This document shows, one piece after another, positions 8,087-16,532 of a stretch of 64,000 bases of DNA. The first letter of the stretch is position 1; each line of letters opens with the position of its first letter. The DNA is taken from contig DATLQU010000037.1 in the NCBI GenBank assembly GCA_035535015.1, positions 62,001 through 126,000 on the forward strand. The letters are read 5' to 3'. The translations under genes and the position numbers were made by a program. This DNA comes from Palsa-661 sp035535015 (GTDB taxonomy: Bacteria; Actinomycetota; Acidimicrobiia; Acidimicrobiales; UBA8190). A model generated the notes under the pieces. It had not been told where the DNA came from. It did no database searches and saw only the letters and a list, made by a program, of their open reading frames with translations.

Positions 8087-9283
8087 ATGGATTTCGCCGC
8101 CACTGCGGAGGACGAAGAGTTCCGTCACGAATTGCAGACGTGGCTCGACACCAACCTTCCCGAGTTCGCGGCCGAGGGTGAGATCGGTGACGAGAACAAT
8201 GCCGACCGACGGATCATGCTGCGCCGTCAAGCCTGGCAGCGTCGGCTGCACGAAGGTCGCTGGGCCGCCATCAACTGGCCCAAGGAATGGGGTGGGCGGG
8301 AGGCCACCGTCTCGCAGAACACCATTTACTCCGAGGTGATGGCGCGGGCCAAGACCCCCGGCATCTACAATGCCAACGGTCTGTGGCAGATCGGCCCCAT
8401 GATCCTGCGCTGGGGAACCGAAGCCCAACAACAGCAGTGGCTACCGGGCATCTTGAACGCCGAGGAGCATTGGTGCCAGGGATTCACCGAGCCTGGAGCC
8501 GGTTCGGACCTGGCCAATCTGCGGACCCAGGCCGTACTCGACGGCGACGACTACGTGGTGAACGGACGCAAGATCTGGATCTCCACCGCCCATCTGGCCA
8601 AATGGGGTCTGTTCCTGGTGCGCACCGACCCCACGGCCATCGAGCGCGGGGCCAAGCACGAAGGGATCACCGCCCTCATCGTCGACATGGAGTTGCCGGG
8701 AATCGAGGTCACCATCATCCGCGACATCACCGGCGGCGAATTGTTCTGCGAGGTGGCATTCGACGGGGCCCGCGTTCCCGCCGCTTACCGCCTGGGCGAG
8801 GAGAACGAGGGCTGGAAAGTGGCCATGGGTACCCTCGGCCACGAACGGGTGGGGACGGCGGGCTTGTCCGTCTCGATGCGCATCGAACTCGACAACCTCA
8901 TTGCCACGGCCCGTATCCACAATCCCGACGCTCTTCTCGATCCGGGCATCCGTGACCGGATCGCCCGCCTGTGGACACAACTCGAGCTCACTCGCCTGCT
9001 GAACGCCCGCGCCCTGTCGAAGATCCTGAAGGGCCAGCCGAACTGGCCCGAGGTCCCTCTGGCCAAGCTCCAGTGGAGCTCGTTGTCGCAGACCATCGCC
9101 GAGCTCGGCGTCGACATCCTCGGGCCGATGGGCGTGCTGTCGCGCGGGGGGCCCGACGCCGTGGACAAGGGACACTGGGGACACAATTACGTGTGGCAGC
9201 GTTACACGTCGATCGGCGCCGGTACCACCGAGGTGCAGAAGAACATCATCGCCGACCGCGCCATCAAGATGCCCCGCCGCTGA
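8087..9283 (+). CDS. Acyl-CoA dehydrogenase
   Basis: 398-residue FAD enzyme that introduces the alpha-beta double bond into an acyl-CoA. It carries the FAD/substrate motif WCQGFTEPGAGSDLAN, the FAD-contact strand GRKIWISTAHLAKWG and the C-terminal TTEVQKNIIADR signature. ATG at 8087 starts MDFAATAEDEEFRHEL, the normal N-terminus; the frame runs open further upstream but that stretch is antisense-like sequence under the preceding gene. The catalytic base is not obvious from motif alone. Its last 20 nt overlap the convergent glycosylase gene. Confidence 0.92.
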   Translation: MDFAATAEDEEFRHELQTWLDTNLPEFAAEGEIGDENNADRRIMLRRQAWQRRLHEGRWAAINWPKEWGGREATVSQNTIYSEVMARAKTPGIYNANGLWQIGPMILRWGTEAQQQQWLPGILNAEEHWCQGFTEPGAGSDLANLRTQAVLDGDDYVVNGRKIWISTAHLAKWGLFLVRTDPTAIERGAKHEGITALIVDMELPGIEVTIIRDITGGELFCEVAFDGARVPAAYRLGEENEGWKVAMGTLGHERVGTAGLSVSMRIELDNLIATARIHNPDALLDPGIRDRIARLWTQLELTRLLNARALSKILKGQPNWPEVPLAKLQWSSLSQTIAELGVDILGPMGVLSRGGPDAVDKGHWGHNYVWQRYTSIGAGTTEVQKNIIADRAIKMPRR

Positions 9284-10025
9284 CACCTGCAGGCAACACC
9301 GTCGGGTTGTCCACGACCTGCCAGCAGTACCAGGCGACGACGCTGCGGTAGGGGCGGTAGCTCTCCCCGTGTCCGGTCAATGCCGCCGGGGTCGGGATCT
9401 CGGGCAGGCCCCAGGCCGACGCGAAGCCGGCGCGCACCCCGTAGTCACCGACGGGCCAGACGTCGAGGCGGCCGAGGGTGCCCAGGAGGAACATCTCAGC
9501 TGTCCACCGGCCGATGCCCCGGACCTGGACCAGATGGTCCACGACGTCGTCGTCGCTCAGCCGACCGATCCGTTCGAGGGCGACCTGGCCGGAGGCCACC
9601 TTCTCGGCCAGGTCCCGCACGGCCGCCGCCTTCGCCCCACTGAGCCCGGACTTGCGCAGCGCATCGGTCGGCGTGGCCAGCACGTTCGCCGGCGTCACCT
9701 CGCCTCCGATGGCCGTCACGAACCGGCCGTGGATGGCCGCCGCCGCCTTCCCGGCCAACTGCTGGTAACAGATGGCACTGGCGAGGACACCGAAGCGCGC
9801 CCTGGCCGGCGTCCGGCCCCCGAGCCGTGGTGGTCCGTAGTGCGCCACCAAGCGCGAGAGCACCGGATCCTCCGCTGCCAGCGCCGCGGCGGCGCGGGCT
9901 GCGGGTCCGTCGGCCATCAGGGCTCTGAGCATACGGTCGTCGAGGCCCCGCTCCTGCGTTGCGGGCCCCTCCCCAGGGGCCGCTGCCGCTTCAGCGGCCG
10001 CCGACGACGGCCGATACGACGTCAC
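9264..10025 (-). CDS. DNA-3-methyladenine glycosylase (AlkA-like, HhH-GPD)
   Basis: 253-residue base-excision repair glycosylase that removes alkylated purines. The helix-hairpin-helix is VRGIGRWTAEMFLL, and the conserved catalytic aspartate follows in VWPVGDYGVRAG, the order expected in HhH-GPD enzymes. There is no C-terminal Cys cluster, so an EndoIII/MutY type is excluded. The first 40 residues are Ala/Gly-rich and the true start may be internal (for example at the Met-Leu around residue 32). It is convergent with the acyl-CoA dehydrogenase (20-nt overlap) and divergent from the next envelope gene; it is unrelated to the surrounding catabolism. Confidence 0.88.
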   Translation of the reverse strand: MTSYRPSSAAAEAAAAPGEGPATQERGLDDRMLRALMADGPAARAAAALAAEDPVLSRLVAHYGPPRLGGRTPARARFGVLASAICYQQLAGKAAAAIHGRFVTAIGGEVTPANVLATPTDALRKSGLSGAKAAAVRDLAEKVASGQVALERIGRLSDDDVVDHLVQVRGIGRWTAEMFLLGTLGRLDVWPVGDYGVRAGFASAWGLPEIPTPAALTGHGESYRPYRSVVAWYCWQVVDNPTVLPAGVSGGAS

Positions 10026-10078
10026 AGAGACGTAGGCTTGTCTCTACCCCTCAGCACCCCGAGGAGCGAGGAGAGGCC

Positions 10079-11209
10079 ATGAGCGACATGTCGCAGGGCC
10101 CCGGCTGGTGGATCGCATCAGACGGTAAGTGGTACCCGCCCCACCTGCACCCTTCGGTGCGCGTCGACCCTCCGATGTCGGAGGACCACACGCCGGCGGC
10201 GACGTCAGAGGAAACGCTGGGCACGACGTCGGTCCAAGCGTCGGAGATCCCGGCGTCGGAGATCCGGGGGCGCTTCGTCGGCTCACCGGGCACCGGGCCT
10301 GCAATCGGAGTCGATCAAGCGTCGGATCTGACACCTACCGCTCTCAGCACCAAGAGGCACTCGCGTGGACCATTGGCCGCCGCTTTGAGCGTCCTCGTCG
10401 TGATCCTGCTCGTCGCCGGTGCCCTGGTCGTCTTCGGCGGTTCCAAGAGCGCCAGCGCTGAAGTTATCGATGCCGTCAACAGCAGCCTGGGCGACAAGAC
10501 GGCGCAGATCACCATGAACGAGACGATCACCACTGCGGGAAAGACCTTGACGGCGAAGGGCACGGGGGGCATGGACTTCACCCACGAGGCCGTACAGATC
10601 GAGTTGAACGCCACCGTCGACGGGCAACAGATCCCGGTCGAAGTCGAATATGTCGGCGGCGTGATCTACGAGAAGGTTCCCGGACTCGACCAACTCGTTC
10701 CCGGCAAGTCCTGGCTCTCCATCGACGTGTCTTCGCTCCAGAGCTCATCGACGCCACAAGATCCGAGTGCGCAAAGCGTCGGAGAGAATCCCACCGTGAT
10801 GCTGCGGATGTTGGCACAGCAGGGGAACAAGGTCGTCGCTCTGGGACCGTCGACACGTGATGGAGTAGCCGTCAACGGCTACGCCGTCACCGTGGACGCC
10901 TCGACCGTCTCTCAGGAGCTGAGGAAGGCGAGCCTCCCCTCGTGGATGCGCCGGTCTCTGATCGGGCTCAAATCGCAGAACATCAACTTGAAGGTCTATG
11001 TCGACAACTCCGATCTTCTGCGCTCCTTCGAATTCCAGACGACCGAATCGAAGGTGTCGACAGGACCGATCGACATCAATGAGACACTGGGCTTCTCGAA
11101 ATACGGCACGGCCGTGAGCGTGAGCGCCCCGACAGCGGACCAGGTGGCGAGTTACGAGCAGGTCCTGCAGGCCGAGCAGGCGCAAGCCCAGTCGGCACCA
11201 GCGTCCTAA
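10079..11209 (+). CDS. Membrane-anchored GPGWW-motif protein with LppX/LprG-like exported domain
   Basis: 376 residues. The N-terminus carries SQGPGWWIASDGKWYPP (about residues 5-21), a cytoplasmic tryptophan-rich motif I associate with Acidimicrobiia and relatives. An acidic/Pro linker, one membrane segment (about residues 98-120) and an exported domain follow. That domain (SAEVIDAVNSSLGDKTAQ onward, ending near GYAVTVDAST) has the strand pattern of LppX/LprAFG-type lipid-binding proteins. ATG at 10079 has AGGAGAGG upstream. A lipid or glycolipid carrier role at the outer face of the membrane is inference. A second GPGWW protein faces it, convergent, at 11241. Confidence 0.75.
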   Translation: MSDMSQGPGWWIASDGKWYPPHLHPSVRVDPPMSEDHTPAATSEETLGTTSVQASEIPASEIRGRFVGSPGTGPAIGVDQASDLTPTALSTKRHSRGPLAAALSVLVVILLVAGALVVFGGSKSASAEVIDAVNSSLGDKTAQITMNETITTAGKTLTAKGTGGMDFTHEAVQIELNATVDGQQIPVEVEYVGGVIYEKVPGLDQLVPGKSWLSIDVSSLQSSSTPQDPSAQSVGENPTVMLRMLAQQGNKVVALGPSTRDGVAVNGYAVTVDASTVSQELRKASLPSWMRRSLIGLKSQNINLKVYVDNSDLLRSFEFQTTESKVSTGPIDINETLGFSKYGTAVSVSAPTADQVASYEQVLQAEQAQAQSAPAS

Positions 11210-11213
11210 GTGG

Positions 11214-11237
11214 TGTCGGCTCGGAGAGACGCCGACA
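11214..11237. terminator. Hairpin between convergent genes
   Basis: TGTCGGC (11214-11220) pairs with GCCGACA (11231-11237) around a 10-nt loop, exactly in the 31-nt gap between two convergent genes. There is no clear T-run, so this is a candidate bidirectional terminator only. Confidence 0.4.
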
Positions 11238-11240
11238 ACG

Positions 11241-11984
11241 TCAGATCGACGACGTCAACACCGAGAGGGTGGCCCTGATCTGAATACCGTTTCCCGCAGT
11301 GGGGGTGGCCGTGGCCACGCCGTTGACGGCCTGCGCCCCGACATGGCCGTTGAACGGGACCGTCAGCGATCGTGCCGCGGTCGACCCGAGATCGAACCGC
11401 GCCGTGGCCGTCACCGGTTCCGACCCGTACGTACCGGTGACTTCGAAGGAGATCTGGCCGTTCTGGAAGGGCTTGATCGAGACGTGGAGATCGAACGGCA
11501 CGTTCCCGAGCTTCCCTTTGTACTCGGCGATCGGTGCGCCGTTGGTCGAGTTCGACTCCCCCTTACCGGTGATGACACCGCTGAGCGGGCGGCCGGCGAG
11601 CGTTCCTGAAAATGACGGCTGCCCCGTCCGGGGCAGGGTAACCACCATGCTCGCCGTCGTCGGACCCGTCGAGAGCGCCGATCCCGTCGGGGTCGGGGAC
11701 TCGAGAGCGACCACGAGGGCGGCGACGGCCAGAGCGACCAGAACCACCGCGCCGAGGATCCAGAATCGGATCGACCGGGCCTCGGTCACGTGGATGGACG
11801 GATCGAACACCTCGCCGACGCCTGTGATCAGAGAATGTTCACCCACCGTCGGGGGGGTGGGGACCATGGTCGACGTGTCACCCGGAGGCGCGGACGTGCC
11901 GGTCCGGTCGGGGTGTTCTTGCGGCGGGTACCACTTCCCGTCGGAAGCGATCCACCAACCAGGTCCCTGCGACATTTCGCTCAC
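11241..11984 (-). CDS. Membrane-anchored GPGWW-motif protein, exported domain of unknown family
   Basis: 247 residues. It starts with GTG at 11984, 5 nt after AGGAGG; an ATG three codons downstream is an alternative. The N-terminus MSEMSQGPGWWIASDGKWYPP nearly copies that of the convergent gene at 10079, then comes a Pro/Thr linker, one membrane segment (about residues 73-95) and an exported beta-rich domain of about 150 residues with no cysteines. The exported domain is not similar to that of its neighbour. The two therefore share a cytoplasmic tag but carry different external modules. Function unknown. Confidence 0.75.
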   Translation of the reverse strand: MSEMSQGPGWWIASDGKWYPPQEHPDRTGTSAPPGDTSTMVPTPPTVGEHSLITGVGEVFDPSIHVTEARSIRFWILGAVVLVALAVAALVVALESPTPTGSALSTGPTTASMVVTLPRTGQPSFSGTLAGRPLSGVITGKGESNSTNGAPIAEYKGKLGNVPFDLHVSIKPFQNGQISFEVTGTYGSEPVTATARFDLGSTAARSLTVPFNGHVGAQAVNGVATATPTAGNGIQIRATLSVLTSSI

Positions 11985-12093
11985 GGGTACCTCCTGCCCG
12001 ATGCCCTCCCCATGATTGTGCCTACGGACACGTCTGTGGTCGATGCTCCTGTGGCCGATGCTTCGCAACAGGTCTCCGGACCGATGGCAGTCG

Positions 12094-12122
12094 TTGACTT
12101 CCCAGGGTCGAACCTCGACAAT
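12094..12122 (+). promoter_or_regulatory. Sigma-70-type promoter for a leaderless mRNA
   Basis: TTGACT (12094-12099) and GACAAT (12117-12122) are 17 bp apart. The expected start of transcription coincides with the ATG at 12129, so the downstream membrane protein would be translated from a leaderless message. No ribosome-binding site is visible there, in agreement. Confidence 0.5.
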
Positions 12123-12128
12123 CGAACG

Positions 12129-12845
12129 ATGAACATCATCTCAGGAGGAGGGCTTTCGATCATTCCCGTCGCCGCGGCCATCGCCGCCGGCGTGTTCTTC
12201 GGCCTTCTCGCTCTTGTGGCGATATTCGTCGTCGTCGTCGTGGCCAACCGGGCCGACCCCGACCCCACCGGCCGAAGGCCCCTGGCCGTCTATCTGTTCG
12301 GAGTGTCCTTCTTCTCGATGTTCGTCGTTCTGTTCGGCACCTTCGCCATCGTGCTCGGCCTCGTCCAACTCATCGGCAGTCATCAGGGGGTGGCCAACGG
12401 ATCTCTCCACCCTGTGGGTGACGCCGTCACCCGGGTTGTCGTTCTCGGCGGGATCATCGTCGCCGTCGCCGCTGTTCTTCTCGTCACCATGCTGCGCCGT
12501 GGACTTCGCCTTCCGGAATTGGCGCAAGAACCGCCGGGGCCGGTGACGCGCGTGGCGCAGAGTTACGCGGCCAGCGTGTCGTTCGCCTCCGTCCTGATCG
12601 GCGCCGTCTCCCTCGTCATTTTCGTCTACGAGGTGTTCCGCATCCTCGCACCCGGTGTCTTCGAATTGTCAGGGAGCAGGGTCGGTGCCGCCCGCGTTCT
12701 CGTCGCCGCTCTCTATCTCGCCTTCTCATCCGCCGCCGTGGTCGCCTTTCACGCCCGTTTCGTATCGGGCCGAGGATGGAATCGGCTCGGCGTCACCCGT
12801 GTCGACCTGGGGATGACGCAGCCCCCACCGCCGCCACTGCTCTGA
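12129..12845 (+). CDS. Multi-pass membrane protein of unknown function
   Basis: 238 residues with about five hydrophobic segments (near residues 8-32, 46-75, 102-125, 148-172 and 190-212) and short charged loops such as NRADPDPTGRR. It ends in a Pro-rich tail. The frame is open further upstream, but ATG at 12129 sits exactly at the predicted start of transcription of a TTGACT/GACAAT promoter, so I prefer it. I do not recognise the family. It lies divergent to the GPGWW protein at 11241 and convergent with the amidase gene. Confidence 0.65.
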   Translation: MNIISGGGLSIIPVAAAIAAGVFFGLLALVAIFVVVVVANRADPDPTGRRPLAVYLFGVSFFSMFVVLFGTFAIVLGLVQLIGSHQGVANGSLHPVGDAVTRVVVLGGIIVAVAAVLLVTMLRRGLRLPELAQEPPGPVTRVAQSYAASVSFASVLIGAVSLVIFVYEVFRILAPGVFELSGSRVGAARVLVAALYLAFSSAAVVAFHARFVSGRGWNRLGVTRVDLGMTQPPPPPLL

Positions 12846-12887
12846 TCCCGTCCCGATGCCGCCGATCTCAGCGACGGGTGGCAGCGT

Positions 12888-13940
12888 TCAGCGGGCCAGG
12901 AGGAAGGCCGAAATTCCTGCGTCGATAGCCGCCGCCGCCCGACCCTGCCAGCCCGGACTGACGATGAGAGCGGCGTCGGAGGCGTTGCGCATGTTGGCGC
13001 ATTCGATGAAGACCTTGGGCACCGTCGTCAGGTTGATGCCACCGAGGTCACCGCGCGGTTGGATTCCGTCCACTCCGTCATAGTTGCTCACCGGTTCACC
13101 AGTCCCAGCCAGGAAGCTGTCGCGAAGATCGGTTCCGAAAGCGGCCGACGACCCGATGACGGCGTCGTTGGGCCCGTCGGCCACCGGTTCCAAGATGGCG
13201 AAGCCCCGTCCCCCGGGTGGGCCACCGTCGGCATGGATGGAGAGGGCGACGTCGGCATGGGCATCGTTGCCGATGGCGGCCCGCTGGGTGATGCACGGGC
13301 CCACACCGGTGTTGGTGGTCCGGGTCAGGATCACGGTGGCCCCCTGGGCCCGCAGGTCGGCGGCGAGGTCGGTGGCCACGTTGAAGTTGAACAGGGCCTC
13401 GCTGTAGCCGCTGTCGGTAGCCGCGCCGGTGGTGTCACACGCCTCGGCCGTCCGTCCATTGAAGACCGGCGCGTTGATGAAGGCGGGATCGGCCCCGTTG
13501 CCACCGTTATGACCGGGGTCGATCACGACGACCTTGCCGGTCAGAGGAGCGCGCCGACCCTCCACCAACCAGTACCCCGCTCCATGGGGAACCGGCGTGA
13601 TACCGACGACCGGTTGCGCCAATGGGCTCCCGGCCGCCGAACCCCCGAAGACGGCGTCACCGAAGGTGAAGACGCCACCGTCACTGGCCACCAACCAGTA
13701 GCCACCGCCGTCGGGGGTCGGGGCCATGCCCACCACCGGGGCGGCCAGATCGGTGCCCTGGAGGGAACCGAAGCTCCCCGCCCCACCGAAATTCAGGACA
13801 CCGCCCGCCGTCGTGCCGGCGGCGGAACCGGCCAGCGGCAACGGGTCGACACCCAGGCCGACGCTGACGAGACCGATGACCAGCGTCGTCGTCGCCAGCC
13901 CGGCGACCAGACGCCGGGCCGGCACCCGATGGCGCCTCAA
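12888..13940 (-). CDS. N-acetylmuramoyl-L-alanine amidase with YWLVASDGG-type repeats
   Basis: About 350 residues, secreted. A basic N-terminus and hydrophobic stretch (RRLVAGLATTTLVIGL) form a signal peptide. Two repeats of the type PVVGMAPTPDGGGYWLV / ASDGGVFTFGDAVFGG follow, which I know as tandem propeller-like repeats in Acidimicrobiia surface proteins. The C-terminal Amidase_3 domain shows VIDPGHNGG, the Glu in YSEALFNFNVA, LSIHAD and FIECANMRN, so all zinc and catalytic positions are there. It would cleave peptide stems from peptidoglycan. The start is uncertain: TTG at 13940 or GTG at 13925. Confidence 0.82.
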   Translation of the reverse strand: MRRHRVPARRLVAGLATTTLVIGLVSVGLGVDPLPLAGSAAGTTAGGVLNFGGAGSFGSLQGTDLAAPVVGMAPTPDGGGYWLVASDGGVFTFGDAVFGGSAAGSPLAQPVVGITPVPHGAGYWLVEGRRAPLTGKVVVIDPGHNGGNGADPAFINAPVFNGRTAEACDTTGAATDSGYSEALFNFNVATDLAADLRAQGATVILTRTTNTGVGPCITQRAAIGNDAHADVALSIHADGGPPGGRGFAILEPVADGPNDAVIGSSAAFGTDLRDSFLAGTGEPVSNYDGVDGIQPRGDLGGINLTTVPKVFIECANMRNASDAALIVSPGWQGRAAAAIDAGISAFLLAR

Positions 13941-14053
13941 CGCTGGCCTCGGAGGTGCAAGCAATTCGGGTCGATGAGTGCGGATTTCTGGTGAACGTCG
14001 AGACCGGTTAGGCAGTAATCCCCGCTGCCGGCCAGCGACGGAGGGCGACGACC

Positions 14054-14908
14054 ATGACCACGACGGCCGGGCGAACGGCCGGGCGAACGACCGGGCGAAC
14101 GACCGGGCGAACGGGCCGCCAGAAGGTGGCGCCGCGAGGCGGGGGGCGACGGGACCGGAGACGATGGCGTTTGCTTCGTCGTACTGTGATTGCCGGCCTC
14201 GTCGCCCTGCTGGCCGGCGCCTCCGGGGGCCTGGCCCGGGCGGCAACGCCAACGGTGGAGGTGTAGACCAACCCGACCGTCGGTGCCATCTTGGCCACCG
14301 GCACCGGCTAAGCGCTCTACACCCTCGACACCGTCCACAACGGGCAGAGTACGTGCCACGGCAGCTGCGCCACGGCATGGCCGTCTCTGAATGTGGCTGC
14401 CGGCACTGTTCCCACCGCCGGACCCGGAGTGACGGGGACGGTCGGAACCGCCAAGCAGTCGGACGGAACGACGCAGGTGACCCGCAACGGTTCTCCGCTG
14501 GACGCGTTCGTCGCAGACTCGGCCCCCGGCCAGGTCACGGGCAACAACGTCACCGGCTACTTCGTGGTGACGGCGAGTCTGACCACGAACACCACCACGG
14601 TGGCGGCCGCACCCGGCGCTCCGGCGCCCCCGGCGTCGAGCGCACAGTCCGCCGGAACCCCGGCGGCCCCGGCCGCCACAGCCTCCGGGTGGGCCGCGTC
14701 GACCTCGCCCCTGCGGTCCTCGTCCTTTGGCACGAGCTCCGCCGCTCGCGGCGCCTTGGCCTTCACGGGCACCGGATAGGGAATGAGGGCGTCGGCCCTG
14801 GTCGGGCTCCTGCTCCTCGCGCTCCTCGCGCTCGGCACCGCCTGTCTCGGTCGACGCCGACGCTATCTCTGCCGCAGCCACCCGAACGCACCTACTGAGG
14901 TCAGTTAA
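14054..14908 (+). pseudogene. Secreted Y-x4-D-repeat-type surface protein with three in-frame stops
   Basis: One frame of 285 codons reads as a complete surface protein except for TAG at 14264-14266, TAA at 14309-14311 and TAG at 14777-14779. Segment 1: basic Thr-Gly-Arg repeats, then a signal peptide (TVIAGLVALLAGASGGLARA). Segments 2-3: ALYTLDTVHNGQSTCHGSCA and NGSPLDAFVADSAPGQVTG, which match the secreted-repeat family (COG4315-like). After an Ala/Pro/Ser linker comes LAFTGTG, the third stop, then a membrane helix and RRRR, a sortase-type C-terminus. No frameshift is present. It may be a young pseudogene, a recoded gene, or affected by base errors. Confidence 0.75.
14061..14113 (+). repeat. 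12-bp tandem repeat in the 5' end of the stop-interrupted gene
   Basis: Four near-identical 12-bp units of the form CGAACGRCCGGG run in tandem and encode the Gly-Arg-Thr repeats that precede the signal peptide. Because the unit is a multiple of three, copy-number changes would keep the frame. Confidence 0.7.
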
Positions 14909-15019
14909 CCACTCGTCGTGTGCGCAGAGGTCTACGGATTCCTCAATCGCGACGATGTGAGGAGGGCGACGACCCTCGTACCGTGAGTGGCGGAGTCGCG
15001 ACACGGAGAGGACGGCGGT

Positions 15020-15967
15020 ATGCGTGCACTGACCAGGACGGTGGTGCTCGCCGTGACGGGCCCCCTCTTGCTCGTCGGCCTGTCCTCGGCCGCCGGTGCC
15101 TCGGCCGCCACTGCCTCGGCCAAGGCCACGCACGCCAAAGGCTCCCCGGCCTGGTGCAAGAACCACCCGAAATCCACCCTGGCCGCCTGCCACAAGACGA
15201 CCGGGGGCGGGGGCGGCAGCGGCGGCTCATCCCCCACGATCACCGTGAAGGTGTCTCCCAACACGACCGCTGATCCTCTGGTGGAGACCGGCATGTCAGA
15301 GATCCACGCCGTGGTCGAGGTGAAGACCTCACCGTCTTTCGCCGACGACACCGTGAACATCGCCTCCTCGCAGCTGGCCGCCGTGTGTGGCGGGGCCATC
15401 CTCTTCGGTTCGCTCCAGCCCAATGTCAACTTCTCGGCCGACTCCGTTCAGGTGGCCCTGGACGCCGACGGCAACGCCACCGTCTCTCTCTACGCCATCG
15501 ACTGTGCTCCCGGTCCGAGCCTCATCGAGGCCGATCTCACGGTGGCGCCGTTCCTGACCGCCCTCACCACCCTGAACGCCCTTCCTCCCGTCGTCACTCC
15601 GGCCGGAGTCTCGGGTTCTCCGGCCAACGAGGTGGAAAGCGGCAACAGCCAGAAGAGCGGTGACTCTCTCGTCTATGCCGTCTTCTACGTGGAGACCGAC
15701 CCCGTCTACGCCGAGCAGAGCGTCGAGATCGACTCCCCCCAACTGCTCAACCGCTGCATCCGGGGTATCACCTGGATCTCCAACGGGGGATCGTTCAACG
15801 GGGCCACGGCCACCGCCACCCTGGACAACGACGGCAACGCCGTCTTCGCCTTCTCCGGTGAGTCCTGTGCCGCCGGACCATCGGCCGTGATCGCCGACGT
15901 CCTGGCCGGCGTGCACTCCACCTACGTCACGACCTACGCCATTGCCGCCCCGGTACCTACCATCTGA
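15020..15967 (+). CDS. Secreted protein with two homologous beta modules
   Basis: 315 residues. The signal peptide is MRALTRTVVLAVTGPLLLVG, cleaved near AGASA. A short Cys-containing segment (SPAWCKNHPKSTLAACHK) and a Gly linker lead to two similar modules (about residues 85-185 and 195-300). Each has a pattern of strands, an internal Cys pair, DADGNATVSL or DNDGNAVFAF, and C-A-(P/A)-GPS. I do not recognise a named family; an Ig-like or adhesin-like surface role is inference. ATG at 15020 is preceded by GAGAGG at good spacing; an earlier GTG in frame would spoil the signal peptide. Confidence 0.75.
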   Translation: MRALTRTVVLAVTGPLLLVGLSSAAGASAATASAKATHAKGSPAWCKNHPKSTLAACHKTTGGGGGSGGSSPTITVKVSPNTTADPLVETGMSEIHAVVEVKTSPSFADDTVNIASSQLAAVCGGAILFGSLQPNVNFSADSVQVALDADGNATVSLYAIDCAPGPSLIEADLTVAPFLTALTTLNALPPVVTPAGVSGSPANEVESGNSQKSGDSLVYAVFYVETDPVYAEQSVEIDSPQLLNRCIRGITWISNGGSFNGATATATLDNDGNAVFAFSGESCAAGPSAVIADVLAGVHSTYVTTYAIAAPVPTI

Positions 15968-16050
15968 CGTCCTGTCGATCCGACCACCCATCGCCGTGTA
16001 CACCACCAAAACCGCCCGCCACTCTCCTCCGGACGGCCAAGGACCTGGGG

Positions 16051-16233
16051 ATGAGGGCGGCGCCGCCACTGGGGGACGCCACTGTTGTCGCCGGACTGGC
16101 CACCGTCTTGGTTGCGCTTCTTCCGGCCCCGGTGGCCGCAGCGGCGACGGACAACGTCACCAACTGCGCCGACAGCGGAGCCGGATCGCCGCGCCACGCG
16201 GTGGCCAAGGCGGGAACCTTCTCCTTGAGATAG
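16051..16233 (+). pseudogene. Truncated exported beta-helix-type protein remnant
   Basis: 60 codons: a signal peptide (VVAGLATVLVALLPAPVAAA) followed by DNVTNCADSGAGSPRHAV. This matches the start of actinobacterial secreted proteins that normally continue SLRQAV and a long beta-helix. The frame stops at TAG 16231-16233 soon after this motif and no further helix sequence follows, so only the 5' end of such a gene remains. It could still be a small secreted peptide. Confidence 0.5.
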
Positions 16234-16308
16234 GTCTCTGACATAGGGTCTCAGGGCACGACCCGTATCACCGTTCGTGTCCATCCCCGGTCCTCCCGGG
16301 AACGCCGG

Positions 16309-16512
16309 ATGTGGGACGGGTCGCGCCTCGAACTGTGGATCCGGCAACCACCGGTCGACGGTGCCGCCAACGCGGCGGTGGTCGTCGCCGTTGCCCGTTG
16401 GCTCGGCCTCGCGCCTCGCCATGTTCGCCTGGTCTCCGGGGCCTCCTCGCGCACGAAGATCGTGGAGATCGAGACGACAGCGGCCCTTCCCCCGCCCGAC
16501 GTGACCACCTGA
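16309..16512 (+). CDS. DUF167/YggU family protein, start uncertain
   Basis: Small conserved protein of unknown biochemical role. The core RQPPVDGAANAAVVVAVARW and LVSGASSRTKIVEIE is the DUF167 signature. From ATG 16309 it is 67 residues. However, the same frame upstream (16258-16308) still reads like family sequence (TRITVRVHPRSSRER), which forms the first strand. Between the stop at 16231-16233 and 16309 there is no ATG, GTG or TTG. GTC at 16234 occupies the place where a GTG would give the normal length. Either a rare start codon is used, or the start has been lost. Confidence 0.7.
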   Translation: MWDGSRLELWIRQPPVDGAANAAVVVAVARWLGLAPRHVRLVSGASSRTKIVEIETTAALPPPDVTT

Positions 16513-16532
16513 GCCGGCGGTCCGGTCCCCGG

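Noticed and set aside
12416..12432. Palindrome GGGTGAC-GCC-GTCACCC
   Set aside because: It lies inside the membrane-protein gene and the spacer is 3 bp, so it does not belong to the TGAC-N6-GTCA set.
14061..14113. Possible CRISPR or phage attachment repeats
   Set aside because: Units are 12 bp, contiguous and in frame with the surface-protein gene.
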